A stretch of 64,000 nt of DNA from Rhea pennata (GCF_028389875.1 NW_026907675.1:5022001-5086000), one strand, 5' to 3'. Shown: positions 32,699 through 45,005, counted from the first letter of the stretch. Made by a program: numbers and translations. The notes: a model not told the origin generated them from the sequence alone.

Positions 32699-33333
32699 TG
32701 TCATAAGTTACTCTCTTGAAGGTCAATTCATACAGAGAGTTTGTTAAATCATGTGAACAATTTATTTAATTAAGTAAGCAGCCACAAGCAAAACAGCGCT
32801 GGGCGGCCGGGGAGTCTCAGCTCCGCCAACGGCGCGCGCCTCCCTCACACACAGTCCCCCCTTATAGTCTGCGTTGTAATCTCCCGGTGCGTCCCGCGCA
32901 TGTGTGAGTTGCTGGGGGGGTCGTCTGAAGCTCTCTGGTGGTCGTGGAGAGGAAGGCCGTGCTCTTCTTCTGCCTCTTTATTTTGGTTTGTCTCCTTGTG
33001 AGTGATCACAGGGGTTTGCTTATCTGTTGTGTTGACTCCCTTTTGGGATGCTGTTCTGTGAGAAAATTACAGGCGCCTGCTTATCTTTTCTTTATCCTTT
33101 TACCTTCAAAACCTCTGAGCAGCTTGTTGCTTACTTCAGCTCTTCATAGTCCTGCAAGATAGCTAGGGCCCCGACACTGGTTCCACAAGGGGTTATATAA
33201 GCTTTTGTGCTTACCATAATTTATTTGTCTGACACCATGTCTCAACCCTGATTGTTGTAAAACCTCCTCCTCCCCCTCCATCGGCTTATTCCTCCTTCTA
33301 AACAATGAACAAAGAGTTACAATTTATTACACA
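32699..33333 (-). mobile_element. Solo LTR fossil, avian endogenous retrovirus (copy 1)
   Basis: A 635 bp element, read on the minus strand. It starts TGTGTAAT and ends TTATGACA (TG...CA termini), with a TATAAG box and an AATAAA near its 3' end as expected for U3-R-U5. No internal retroviral region adjoins it. The right flank (POLE promoter) is shared with copy 2 and the left flank is not. I see no matching target-site duplication. The LTR looks whole; the family was not identified further. Confidence 0.75.
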
Positions 33334-33611
33334 GAGGAAGAAGAGGCGCTGTGCCCCAAAGCCCTGTGTTAGGAGTAGCACAGGCTTTGCTTGGAGCCGG
33401 GCGAGAGCGCGGCTGCTGCCGTGTGGGGCAGCGAGAATAACTGGGCAGCGCTCTCCGCGCCTGGGGAGGCTGTGAAACGCAGCGCAGCCGCGCGAGGCAG
33501 CCGTGCACGCGGCCGTGTGCCGCGCTGGAGCGCGGTGTTAGTGCGGGCGGCCAGGGCAGTGCGGGGGTGCTAGCGTGTCTCTTCTTTCTCCGTGCCCTCG
33601 TCTCGGCGTAG
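33334..33611. other. Junction sequence between LTR and first ADCY10-like exon
   Basis: GC-rich sequence with no recognised exon. It would be intron of the ADCY10-like gene if the upstream exons were removed at the LTR breakpoint. Confidence 0.5.
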
Positions 33612-36241
33612 GGAGGCAGAGCGGTTTCTGGCGCAGGCGGAGCAGCTGCCTGCGGTGCCCGGCCAGAGCAGAGGGACGCCCGGGGCCGCGCGCTCCTGCG
33701 AGTGCAAGGCCGTCGTGGAGCTGGTGCTCGTGCCCCTGGCTCACCACCACACAGCAATGGGCAACGATGCCAGAGCCCTCTACTACCTGCTGGAGAGCGC
33801 GGCTGCCTGCTTGCACGTCTCCGACAACTACCTGGTGAGTTGTCCTGCATGCCAGAGGCCGCTGCACGTGGAGGCCTCTCGGTGGCCTTGCCCAGGGCAA
33901 GCCCATTTCCCCCCTGCACTAGGACCGGCCTCTGTGGGCCCTTGGGGGCGAAGGGCTGGGGTCGGAGCCGGGGTTTTCTTCCTGCTTGCCTGTCCCGGGG
34001 CAAGAGCCGCGGGGCAAGGGAGCGGGACCTTCGCGCGAGGTGCCCAGCAGGGAGGCGGTGCGGAGGAGTGCTCGTGCCCGCGGCGTGCGCTGGGGTGGCA
34101 TCGGCAGGGGCAGGGGCACGGCCTCCGCGGGGAGCTGTGCAGGCGGGTGGGAGTGCTGGGGCTGGAGGCAGGCTCCGCAGCGCCGCTCACCCGCTCTCCG
34201 TGCGCTTGCTCCAAGGCCTTCACGAGCCTGCGCAAAGCAGAGGCCCTGAGGAGCTCGGCGGCTCAGAAAGCCCCGGTGCCGGCCTGCTTTGAAGAAGCCA
34301 CCTTCCTGAGCCTGCAAGGGGAGGTAAAGCGGCAGGGCGGCCGCGAGGGCTCTCGGGGCGGGAGGAGCGGGATGCCGCGGTGGCGCGGGGCAGCCGGCGG
34401 GGGCGGCGGGGGGACACCTCTGGCACTTTGAGGCCCGGCCGCAGTGAGCAGCCCTGCCTGCGACCGCCGCGTCCTCCGGCCCCAGCCGGTCGAGGCCCTC
34501 GGCCTCGCGTCGGGCAGGGTCGGGAAATGTGGTGGGAGCTCAGTCAGAGCCCTCGGGCACCGCCTGAAGAAGCCTTCTCCTGGGCAGGTGTGCTACAACG
34601 TGGGACGCGTGGAGCTGGCCAAGACGACCCTCAGGAAGGCGCTGAGCCTGCTGGGCCGGAAATTCCCGGGCACCTCGGCTGGCGCCTTCTTTCAGCTCCT
34701 GCTGGAGCAGTCGGCGCACGCCTCTCACCAGAAGAGCAGAGGCTCCTGCCCTCCCGCAGAGGCAGGGTAAGGAGCTCAGGGGGAAGAGACGGGCAGAAAG
34801 AGCCCTTTCCTTGCTGGTGCTGAGCCCCTTGGCCACCAGCTGCCTAGGCTTAGGGCTAGAGTCAGGTCCTGGCGAGGGCGACGCTGCGCAAGGCGCTGGG
34901 GGCTGCTGTCGGGGGAGGCGGGCTGTGTCGTCTCGAGGGGGACGGCGCGGGTGAGAGCAGAGGGGTGTTAGCGGGGAGCACGGGCTGCAGAGGGAAAGGG
35001 AGTGTGCAGGAGGGAGCAGGCGGTGGGCCCGGGGGGAAGCGGAGGCGAGGGGCGAGGAGGAGGGAGCTCAGGGCTCGCAGCCGGGTGCCAGCCTGCCGCA
35101 CAGCACCCCTTCTGCTGCCGGTGCCCGGCTTTGCTGGGCGGCGCGGGCTGTAGTGCCGTCGCGTCCATGCGAGCAGTCACCTTTCCCCGGGGTGCTTCTC
35201 GGTGCTCCTGTATCCGCCCCTGCAGCCCTGCCTGCCCCAGCCGCCTCGTGGGCCTCGCGCCTCCCCGGCCCTGCCGGACTCGGCCCCACGTGGCTCGCGG
35301 CTGCAGCTCAGCAGTTTCTCTTGCATGGCAGGACGGAGAGGCTGCCCTGGCTGTTCCAGCAGAGCCGCTGCCTTTCCTTGCTGCGGCAGCTCTTCAGCCT
35401 GGAGAACACTTCCAGCGGCCGGAGGCTCTCGCTCCTCGCAGCGCTCATGAGGGTCAACGCGGCCGAGGAGTCCGAGGACGCGAGTCACGTGAGTGCCTTC
35501 TCCGCGCCGCAGCAGCCGCAGCAGGCGGCTGCACGTCCGACACGGCTCCTTTCCCCCGGCCTGGCAAGAGCAGCCGCAGGGTCTGCCCCGGCAAGGAGAG
35601 GCCAAACAGGACGGGGATGTCCCCGTCCCGGGACTTCTCTCTGCGAGCTCCCAGGAGACGGGGCTTGCTGTTCTTCTGGGCTGCTCCTCTCATTGGATTT
35701 GTGTCGTGACTGTCACCCTTGGGCAGGCTGTGGCTGTGGGAGGCGTGCGAGTGAAAGAGAAGAGCAAAAGTGGCGGTGGGGTTTGTGGCCCTCTAGGCCT
35801 GAGAGTCACCCTGGCGAGATCCAGTCTTGTGCATTCTGCTGTCTGGACCTTTCTAGATCCTCGCGTCCTACCTGGAATATGTGCAGTGCTGCCAGGAGCT
35901 GGGCCGCCAGGAGGAGCGGCTGGAGAGCGGGCGGGCGGGCGGCCATCCAGCTTAGCTCCGGCGTCGAGCCCTTTGGAGGAGGAGGGGCGTTAACCGCGGC
36001 AGAACTGGCCCAGGCCCTGTCCCGTCTGCACCTCAGCCTGGGAAATCTGCCCCTCTCTGTTGACGTCGGTAGGTGCTGCCCCGGCTCCCTGGGAGAGGAG
36101 ATCTCTGCGGAGAGAGCCTCTGCGAGTCGGCTTCATTCACTCATTCATTTATTTCCCTCTGCAGTGCACGGAGCTGGAGAAGCCCGACCTGGACCGGGAG
36201 CTTCCAGGCACGCTCTTCACGGCGCTCTTTCTCCAGATGAG
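33612..36241 (+). pseudogene. ADCY10: ADCY10-like C-terminal helical-repeat fragment
   Basis: Soluble adenylyl cyclase (ADCY10) has N-terminal cyclase domains and a long C-terminal TPR-like part; only the latter is present. Exons: 33612-33834 (HHHTAMGNDARALYYLLESA), 34216-34323 (CFEEATFLSLQGE), 34588-34766 (VCYNVGRVELAKTTLRKALS), 35332-35488 (ERLPWLFQQSRCLSLLRQLF), 35857-36068 (ILASYLEYVQCCQELG) and 36165-36241 (ELEKPDLDRELPGTLFTALF). All have GT-AG borders. The assignment comes from memory of avian adenylate cyclase type 10-like proteins. The piece is 5'-truncated close to the LTR and 3'-truncated before NUF2. Within 35857-36068 the frame shifts in a GGGC repeat: EERLESG reads in one frame, while AELAQALSRLHLSLGNL reads in another. 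No catalytic domain is present, so no cyclase activity is expected. Confidence 0.65.
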
Positions 36242-36786
36242 GTAATGCTGCCGCTGGGCACGGTGCGGTGTCGGGGGGCCACCGGAGATCCTTTGGGCCA
36301 GGGTCACGGGAGCCTTTCCCCGGAGACTTGTTGCCAAAAGATGAGTGGGTGAAAAGAAGAGCGATGGGAACTCCCCTGGAGGTTCTCCAGGAGGAGCACA
36401 GAAGGGGGAGAGACGGGTGAGGAGAAGCGGGGTGGGACGCGTGCCAGGGTGCGGAGTTGAATCCCACCGCGCGGAGCTGCTCCCTGGGGCTCACTGCGTG
36501 CCTCCCCAGTGCCCGGAGCGTGCAGGAGCGCTCTCCAGGCTGGAGAAGCAGGTGGCTGGAGAGCCCGGGATCGCCGGGCAGGCGTGCTGCTCCTCCTGCT
36601 GCCGGGACCTCGCAGCGCGTGGAGGGGGCCGGGGCCGGGGGGCGGTCCCGCCGCGCACGGCTGCCGCTGATTGGCTGCGGGGGCGGGGCGGAGCGCGGGG
36701 ATTGGTCCGGGCGTAGAGGAAGTGACGACTGGGCGGGGCGGGGCCGGCGCCGGGTTCAAAGGGCGGCGGCGGTTGGCGGCGCCGCC
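36242..36786 (+). promoter_or_regulatory. NUF2: GC-rich region upstream of NUF2
   Basis: No exon is recognised. The last 200 bp are strongly GC/CpG-rich, with GGGGCGGGG (Sp1-like) boxes and an ATTGG/CCAAT motif near 36668 and 36700. This is consistent with a housekeeping promoter just before NUF2 exon 1. Confidence 0.5.
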
Positions 36787-38641
36787 GTGGAGGTGCTGAT
36801 GTTCCGGCGCTGCAGCCCCGCCGACATCGCTACCTGCCTCCGCGGCCGCGTCCGGGCCGGCTGCGAAGCCCGCAGCCTGGCCAAGGGCGACCTGTTCCCC
36901 GGCCCGAAGGTGCGGCGGGGCAGGGCGGGGTGGGCGCTGAGGCGACGCGCGGGCTTTGGCCCCCCGCGGCGCGGGCGGGCGGGGGGGGCCGGTGCCCCGC
37001 AGCTGTCAGAGCGCGCGGTGCCGCCGCTCGTGTTGCGGAGCGCGGCGGAGCGGTGCCGCGCGGCTCCCTCGCCTCGGGGCGGTAGCGGCGGGGCTGCTTT
37101 TCGGGGCGGCCCGGGAGCCCTGCGCGGTGCGGGTGACACGCTGGTTTGTGTCTTTGCTTTCGCAGCCTGAAGTCTTGCACGTGATTTTCATGAGAATCCT
37201 GCAGAAGGTGTACGGGATCTGCCTGGAGCATTTCTACATGGTTTGCGTGCAATGTGGTGGCTCACGTACAGTGGAACGTGTGGGGCAGATAATAAATGTT
37301 GGCTGTAGAGATGAAATGTTGAAGCGTTGCTCTCCTTTGCGTGTCGTGAGGTCAGGAGGATGCCGCCAGGAAGGTACGGTTTTCCACGTGCTGACAGAGT
37401 GAGGAGGAGCTTGGAAATCCTGCCTGTGCTGCAGAAAGCCCAGAGTGTTGGAGGCACTGTGTAGCGTGGGGATTTGCTGTGTGCGTGTCCAGGGAAGTGG
37501 CTGCTGTGTGTGCGTAGGCAGGGATGCGAGTGCAGTATTGCGGCATAGTCCTTGCAGTAGGTCCTTTGCTAGAGACCTGTTTGAAGCAGGAGTATGATGT
37601 GTGTGCGGACTGTTGCTGTGGCACGGCTGACTGCACCTGAGAATCAAAGAAGATTCTGCCTGTTTTCTGGGAGTTTGGTTCAGGTCAAGGCGCCTCTCAA
37701 AAGAGTGGGGTTTGGGTGTGCTGCATCCGAGTTGCTCTTTTTTCTTAAATAAAAAAATCTTTGTTTTGATGGTTTTGTTCTTTGGGGCTGGTTTCTTCTA
37801 GGGGGTGGGGTGGGGTGAGGGTTCCTCCTCGCTTCCTGCCCTGTCCGGGCCTCTGCCTTTGGCCCCGGTGGGAGGAGGGTGCCAGCTCCGAGGGGCCGTG
37901 GGCGCCGTGGAGAAGGGCAGTGAACGCTGCCTGCGGAGCTCGGCCCGCTGCAGCCGTGCGTTTGCCGCGCAGCGTCCGAGGGTGGCTGTGGCTGGTGGCC
38001 TCGGCAAACGGATGCCGTGCTGAGGTGAGGCCAAGCGCATCTTGTGCCTCCGCCACGCAGGAAGTTATTCCTGGAAGCCCGTGGGAAATGGTAGTCTCGG
38101 GGCATTTGTGGATAGCACGTGCTCGTGGCAGCTCAGCTGTTCGTGCGCTGTCACGTTGATTGTCGTCGTCCTGTTACGGCGTGACCAGCCCAGAGCGGTG
38201 CTCGAGGCAGTCTGCTGGCAGAAGCGAGGGCAGCCTTCGGCATCCGTTGAACAGAGCTGTGAGTCAGCTCGCGGGCCAAAACGTAGCAGAGGAAGAGCTG
38301 GGACTCGTGGTGTTGTGGGGGGAGCCGAGCAGCTCCTCTTGCCAAGGGGTTCGTGTTTGTGCGACTCGGGCCTGAGCTCCGCCGCGAGAGGCGGCCTGCG
38401 TGCGGGGCGCCTGACGTGGCCGCAGCGCGCTGTCTCCTTAGGGTCGGCTGCGTTTCCTTGCCCTGAGAGGGAGAGGTTTTTAAGCTGAAATGTGCAGGCT
38501 TAGGGAGCAGTTCTGGCTTCTGGGTGGCACTGTCTGGGGAGCATTTTTCCAACGGCCTTGTTTTGCAGCCTCTGGACAAATCCTAGGACGTGTCTCTCCA
38601 GGGTGAGTTTCTGTTACTTGGCAGTGACTATGTGGAGGTTT

Positions 38642-38691
38642 TCTTTCCTTCCTCCCTCCCTCTGTCTTCCTCCCTCCCTCCCTCCCTCCCT
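38642..38691. repeat. (CTCC)n pyrimidine-rich repeat in NUF2 intron
   Basis: TCCC/TTCC tetranucleotide units forming a polypyrimidine run. Confidence 0.85.
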
Positions 38692-41600
38692 TTTTGTGTG
38701 TGTTTCTGGAGGGGAGGGTGTTTCATGCTTGGAATTTACTAGAGAGAAGATGCATGTCCCGCAGATGGAGCCTTAGCAGCTTGTGTTCCCCAGGGGTGCA
38801 AGACCATCAGGCGTGTCTTCAGTCTGAGTGATGTTCTGTTGTGGAGAAAACCTGCCTGTTTCCTGGAAGTCTGCTGTGCCTGCGTATTCACTCTGCTCTC
38901 TTTCCTCTTTAGATGCCCGTCAACATTGACATCCTGTATCCCCAAATATTTGAAGGCTTTCTCCCTGTTTGTAACTTGTTTATTCACATGTAAGTACACA
39001 AGTTTGTATCTGTTCGGTTGTTACTTCTTCCAAGGCTTCAGTTCAGAGGGAATGGGAGGGGGGGGGATGAGGGCGGGTTGTTTTTTATTTTTTTTTTTTG
39101 AGCACCTGTGAGCTGGTGGTGGCTGCAGCGCTCTCTGTGCTCTCTGGTTTGGAGCAAAATGAAATTTGCAGGCGAGCAAGAGGCAGCAAGGTTGTAATAG
39201 AAAAGAAAACCTTGGCAGCTGTCTTTTGTCTAAATCGATGCGTTACCTTTACTGTGAGGACTAGGAGGCTGCGTTAGTGACTTGATTTAGAGGGTGGGGG
39301 AGTGAAAGGGTGGGTTGGAGCGCCTGGGGGTACCGCGAATGGCCAGAAGTTCATCATCATACCCAAAAAGGGGTTTGAAGCCCTTGTTAGGTGAACTTGC
39401 CCCCCGAATTCAAGATACCTTTGCTGCAGCGATGGGAGCGTTAAACACTAATCTGTGCAGGCGATCGTACTGTGTTAGTCTCCTGAGAGGACTTGTTGTT
39501 GTTGCGTGCTTACTGCACCTGGGCTCTGGGGTAAGAGGAGAAAATCTCTTTTGAGTGAGCGACTATAGCACAAAAACTGCAATGGTGGCTGCAGATAGAT
39601 CTATGTTTTGCTTCCTTGCAGGGAGCGCTTTCTCCCGGTGTGCCGTGTTAATGACTTTGAGATTGCTGATGTTCTAAGTCCAAGTAAGCAAGTGCTTGTG
39701 ATGCTGTCTGTCCTGTGTGGGAGTGTAGGGGGATTGGGGTGGTGGCACTTGACAGGCAGGCTGCTTTCCTGCCCGCTTGGCACTCGACTGCTAGTAGTTT
39801 GTCCATCAAGCTGTGGCACTCTTGAAATGGTGTGGGAATACGTGGCCGTGGAAAGTAGCCTGAACTCTGGAGTTCTCTCTGGATTCCTTAGGCAAATACC
39901 TCCGCAGGGAGCGGTTAGATGGTGAAAGCTGCTCTTCCGTCTCCGCGGTTCCCAGCTGCGGCGATTCTGCTGCGCCGCACAGCTTAGGACAGGCTGTTGT
40001 GAAGAACGCTTTCACTTCTGGGTCTGTCTTAGCTTGTGAGAGTGTTGCCCGTTACTGATGTTCCTGCTGGGGGGGCAGAGGAAGACAAGCCCTGTTTCTG
40101 CGATCCCTTGCCTCCTCTGTGAACTATGCTTGGCCCACCTTTTCCTAAGTGATTGCAATATGCATGGAGACCAAAACAGTGGTGACTTGCAATTCTAATT
40201 TCAGAAGCAAAGAGGACAGCTCGCTTCTTGAGTGGCATTCTCAACTTTATACATTTTCGAGAATCACGCCGTGGAGTCTACTTGGATTTACAGGCGAACT
40301 ATGTAAGATTCGGGGCTGTGTTACTCCTGATGCTTGCTAAAACATAAGTAATGTTAACCTCAGTTTGAGAACATAGAGGTTGTACTTCTTAATTGCATGT
40401 TTTAGAAACACGCTGGGGTTTTCCTGTGGGTTTAGAGATGGTGTGTTTCAAGTGAAATACGTGATTAGCAGAGCTCAGAGAGAACCCAAAATGTAAACGG
40501 TGTTCCCCTAGAATAAAAACATCTCCACGTAATTAACTTGCAGAAATGAGCTGTGGAGAAACTGCAACAGCTGGAGACAGCAAATCAAGAGGCAGCAGTG
40601 AAGCTGGAGAAGCTGAAGTGAGTATAAGGAGTAGGAGCTGAGTTGCACTAACCTTCTTGGCTAGCTCTCCTGTTCCCAGTGCATGTGTGGGGTGTGCAAC
40701 TGCGAACTTACTAGTTGAGCTTTGTGGTTTGATAGAGCAGACCGAGAACAACAGGCTTCTCTGCACCTGGTGTAGATAGTGGACAGCCCAACCGGTGCTC
40801 AGAAGTTTGGCCCCTCTACCTCCCTTCTGCTTGTCTGTGACAGCCGAGGTGGTAGTTCCTCTTGGACTAGTACTTGCTTTGAGTAATGGGTGTGGGCTTT
40901 GGTGTGTGTGGGACTAGCTTGCTGTGAAGGGCAGACGGTGTAGAGGCAGTAAGCTGAGACAGTAGTTAGCTTTGTTTCTCGACAGTGAAACATATCTTGC
41001 TTTCCTAGGAGAGTTTTCTTTCAAACTGTCCACCTTCTCTCCCTTACCCCATCACACGTTCTCAGCATGTGCACCTCCATGCTTTGTAGCTTGGTTCTCA
41101 AAGCGAAGTAATATTTTTGAGCTTTCCTCCAAGCCTGTTTAGCTTAGTCTGGGCAGACTCAGCTTCTCCACTGGCACTTGACTTTGCTGTTTAGCCTCTT
41201 TGGGAAGCAAGCCCGGAAGCATAAAGCAGTTTCTGTTGGGTTGTGCCCTGTTAGAGGAGGGGCTTGTCTGGTGAGAGGCCAGAAGAGCTGTTGTGAGCAA
41301 AGAATAAGACTTTGGGAGTGCCTGGTTGCTGTGAGAGGAAAACTGTATTTTGTAGCTCAGAGACTGTGGTGGATCTTTAATTTGAAACCATCATTTTGAT
41401 CGTCTAAGCTCTTAAGGATGAATTCTTTCTAGAGTGGTTGTTCTAGCCTCACTAATCTATCAATTTCACTAATAATGCTGAAACTGTCAATATCTCAGTG
41501 TGTGGTTGTGTTATTTATTTATTTACGTTTGCTTAGCACTGTTCCTGTAGAAGAGCAAGCAGAGTTCAGGCAGCTGTCTGATGACATTCAGGAATTGCAG

Positions 41601-42066
41601 CAACTGCTAAACCACGACTATCGTCGGAAAACGGTATGATCTCTTTACCCCTTTCTCTGGAATGCTGCTGTAGCTTCTGATCACAGGTGTTCCTTATTTT
41701 TGTGTTGGTTTTGTTTGTTTTGTCCCCTTCCCCTACTTTTGTGAAGGATAAAGAGGACTTTTCTGGTTTAAGACAAAAAAGGTATTACAACACCGCATTC
41801 TTTTTAATCCCTCCCCTTGCCTCTTTGTTTACCCATAAGTGATGTGAAACATGCTTGGAATCAGAGCTAGGGTCTTTTCTTTTGAAATACATTGTTGTGG
41901 TGAATGGAGAGGCACCTCTTTTCTTGTTGAAAGTAATATGTATGTTTTGCCGTGAAATTTTTGATTTGTCTTGCAATAGAATATGAAGGGTTTACTCAGA
42001 ACTGAGGGTGAACTATGTTGGGAAATAGACTGAGGCCTAAGAAGGGTTACTTAAGGAAAGACTCTT

Positions 42067-42117
42067 AAAAAAAAAAAAAAAAAAAGAAAAAAGAAAGAAA
42101 GAAAGAAAAAAAAAATA
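42067..42117. repeat. A-rich/(GAAA)n tract in NUF2 intron
   Basis: An A-run of about 20 followed by GAAA units, between the seventh and eighth NUF2 exons. Confidence 0.9.
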
Positions 42118-43053
42118 AGCCAAGGTGGTGTTGGTAGGGAAGAGTGCTACTTTCCAGCAAGGGCAGCTTTCTTCTAGGTCTCGCAGGTAACCTTTTCTGT
42201 CACTTCAGAGAAATGAAAATCTGGTTAGTATTTTTTTTGGAGGTGCTACTGTAAGCCGTCTGTCTGCTTTTAATATTAACCATGTTTCACCTTCTTATTA
42301 CTGGAGACCTGGTGTATTAATGTAGGCCTTCTCAAAGTAAAAACATGACCTCTGGCAAAGAAGATTGGGTGTGTGTAACAAACCACAAGGGCTGATGAGA
42401 ACAGAGGAAGTAAAATGGCACCAGTATTTGCTGGTAGGGATGGAGCTGGGATGGCAAGTGAGACATGCAAGCATGCCGAAAAGGCTTTGGCGTGGTAGTA
42501 CAGAGAAGGGTGCTGATAGCACTGCGTAGTACAGAGGTAGCTGTTTTGGCTCTTGGGAGCTATGGGCTGTGTTCTTGTTTTCTGCGCTGCCTGCCCACTC
42601 TGATGGAGAGAACCTTCCGAAGTTAGTGCCATCTGTCACCCCTACTCCAAGTCACCTACGGCTGCCTGCCTCCTCGATGCTCCCAGTGGCTTTTCAACAA
42701 TGTTTTCCTTCCCTATATTTTAAGTTTCTACAGACTGCTATTTTATCTGCTAGTTGTGGCATTCCAGAGAAACTATCAGTGAGATTTAAATAGCAGTGAG
42801 GTGTACGACCTTAACTGTGGCTTGCATCTGGGAGATTAGCTTAGTATAAGGTAGCTCTTCCCCTGAAAGAGTCTTAACCCACACTAGGGCAATTGTCTGT
42901 TCTGTTGACAGGTCTAAGCTGGAAGAGTAAAGGAGGTAGCAGTTGAAAAGATGTTCCTGTTGTTTGTTGCTTTGTTTCTTTTCTTGTTAGACAGCTTTGC
43001 AAGAAGTGATCTCACAAAAAAAGTCAGATATTGCGGAGAGGACCCGAAAATTG

Positions 43054-45005
43054 GTGAGTGTACCTTGATATAGGCTATAGTTTAAATTCCAGTTCAGCTA
43101 ATTGATCATCTTTCTGCCTTTAAGATCAGGTTAGTCTTGGAGCTTGGTAACGTGATCGTTCAGGAGATGATTTTTAGCTTTTTAAAAACTGTTTCAGCTT
43201 TGCTTTTCCCACAGAAACTTTACTGCAACTAACTGGTGATTTTTTTTTTTTTAGCCTTTACAGACTTCTCTGATATACGCGTGAACAAACACACGTCTGT
43301 CGCCCGTTAGACTGCGCCTCTGCGTCCACTCTTGCCTATTTGGGGCCTATGGATTAGAGGCAAGATCACTTCTTGGTAATTTCACTTTTGATTCACAGTC
43401 TGCAGACAGGTCACACTGTAATGGTTATAAGATAGCCTGTTTAGCATGCTTAATGGAATTTTATCATGCTTTTCCCTTATATTTCACCAGATCCCGCTGG
43501 TGTCGGACGAAGAAGCCAGCGTCTGGCACGTGGAGTTGCTGTGTGTTTTCATGCAGGCAGATACCTCCCTAGGCAAATGGCAGTGTTAGGCAAATGACAG
43601 GATTTTATTTGCACCTCCCTTTATTCTGGTCTGTATATACACTTTGGTATCAAAACACAAGTCATTTCCAAGAATACTTTGATAATGTGTAGGCAATACG
43701 TTTTATGTTAAAAGATTCCAGCTTCAGCGATATATGATACAAACCTTAAAATTCAGGAGGATTTTCTAGGTCTGTAAGGGGACAAACATGCAAAATGTTC
43801 CTAAACCAGTGGCGGTGTAGTGGGGTCCCACTGCAGGAGGACAGATGGCATCTTTTCACCGTTGCTGGTGTAAGAAAGGAAGAAAACAGGACCCGGTGGG
43901 ATCCCAGGTTCCTGAAAGCCCTAAATGAGCAAAACGCTTCAGCCCGTGCTAATCCAGCGTGATTGAGGCCCGCTCCGAGCAGCCCTTAGGGTCGGGACCA
44001 AACCTACCTGCTGATGCCAGTTGTGGCGCATGAAGGATCTGGGTGCTCGTCTGCGCAGGGCAGGTGTTGGCATTGCCCCTCGCTGGCCTGCAAGGGGCTC
44101 GTGGGGCGCTCAGGAGAATCCGAGAAGTACCTGCTACAGGAATTAGACGCCTCTGGAATTTTAGCGACTGGTCAAAATCCTCATTTAGGCCATTAAATCG
44201 ATTTTTGGATCCAACCGAGGGGCGTCTTTTTTTTCAACAGTTACAAAAATGCCAGATTATTTTTCCCCCAAAGTGTCAGTCTCTGCATTTAACTGCGACA
44301 TGTGGATGCTTCTTCTTTATAGTTTCTCTGGGGAGAAAATTTGTTTCTTTCTTATTGGGCTCCCCAGGTTTAAGGGTGGGGGGGGCACATGCAAGCTTTT
44401 CAGAAACTCAAAGCTTAAACTTAAACTCTTGTGCTTGCATTAAGGCTTGGAAACAGGTGACCTGGTTTCCAGCAGCCTTTGGCCCCCACTACTGCTCACC
44501 AACTGGAGCCCTGGGCTTCTGGTGACAGGAGCACCCTGCTTTAGAGCCTAGATGTAAATATAAGATCCTGACTTGACAACCCTGTTTTTAATCTCTTTGC
44601 TCATATACCTGCCTTTGCACAGCAGAAGATTCTCAGATTCTTTGGGGCACCAGTGAGGTCTTGGGGCTGGTCCCAGCAAGCTCTGCTGGGTTTTGTGGCC
44701 CAGAGACCTTGGTAAAGGTAAACTCCCTGGCTACAGCACAGTTCTGGGGCCTTTCCTGTGCATGGGACATAATTGCTCAAGCCTGTTTGTAGGACGTGGT
44801 AGGCCCCATGCTGATCCTGCTTTTCAGCGGGTGTCATATGGTACAGGAGGAGTGCTAATGCTCCTGGTTGGCAGATAGGCACTGTCCACAGTTCTAGTGG
44901 CAACTCGATATTTTGCCACTGATGTCCTGCGCCCCGGTGGAAGAATAAATGTGGAGGCAGCAGAGTGAGCAAAACTGTAACACAGGGACTTTGTTCTCCT
45001 GTAGT
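43054..45005. other. No gene recognised after truncated NUF2
   Basis: The later NUF2 exons should start here but none was found on the plus strand. A splice-acceptor-like stretch near 43490 opens a short frame (IPLVSDEEASVW) that does not match NUF2. 43770-44530 has no recognisable family. The 3' end of LRRC52 on the minus strand follows. Confidence 0.5.

Larger units (their letters stand above)
31920..33333 (-). repeat. Inverted repeat arm 1 (LTR + POLE 5' end)
   Basis: This arm is the reverse complement of 49233-50618. It comprises the LTR, the POLE promoter, exons 1 and 2 and the start of the intron minisatellite. The arms differ by scattered substitutions and indels: the number of GGCCC and GGC units, and about 17 nt near 32330. 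They are clearly less alike than the two 55 kb copies. Between the arms lie 15.9 kb of foreign sequence. Confidence 0.95.
36787..43053 (+). pseudogene. NUF2: NUF2 kinetochore protein, 5' eight coding exons, broken
   Basis: NUF2 is part of the NDC80 complex, which binds spindle microtubules at the kinetochore. Exons: 36787-36909 (SPADIATCLRGRVRAG, AKGDLFPGPK), 37166-37240 (PEVLHVIFMRILQKVYGICL), 38913-38989 (MPVNIDILYPQIFEGFLPV), 39622-39683 (ERFLPVCRVNDFEIADVLSP), 40205-40302 (AKRTARFLSGILNFIHFRES), 40544-40617 (VEKLQQLETANQEAAVKLEK), 41537-41633 ([20 protein letters not shown]) and 42991-43053 (LQEVISQKKSDIAERTRKL). These cover the calponin-homology head and the start of the coiled coil. The expected initiator is GTG (36787-36789) inside a perfect gccgccNTGG context; the next ATG is four codons on. 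TGA at 40547-40549 replaces a serine codon. The 39622 and 40205 exons are out of phase by one base. Exons after RTRKL (human NELKLSVVSLK onward) are absent. Confidence 0.88.

Noticed and set aside
31923-32747. Long proline/arginine-rich frames over the POLE promoter
   Set aside because: These are shadows of the CpG island, the GGC and GGCCC repeats and the minisatellite. POLE exons 1 and 2 on the other strand explain the coding signal.
32938-33162. Hydrophobic, signal-peptide-like frame inside the LTR, also on the other strand of copy 2
   Set aside because: It lies antisense within the LTR in both copies and has no homology; pyrimidine-rich DNA gives hydrophobic residues by chance.
35153-36352. 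399-codon open frame over the ADCY10-like region
   Set aside because: It reads through introns and joins parts of two true exons by chance of frame. The exon borders with GT-AG signals explain the region better.
43490-43590. Candidate ninth NUF2 exon
   Set aside because: It has a good acceptor-like tract, but the peptide (IPLVSDEEASVW) does not match NUF2 and no donor follows the frame.
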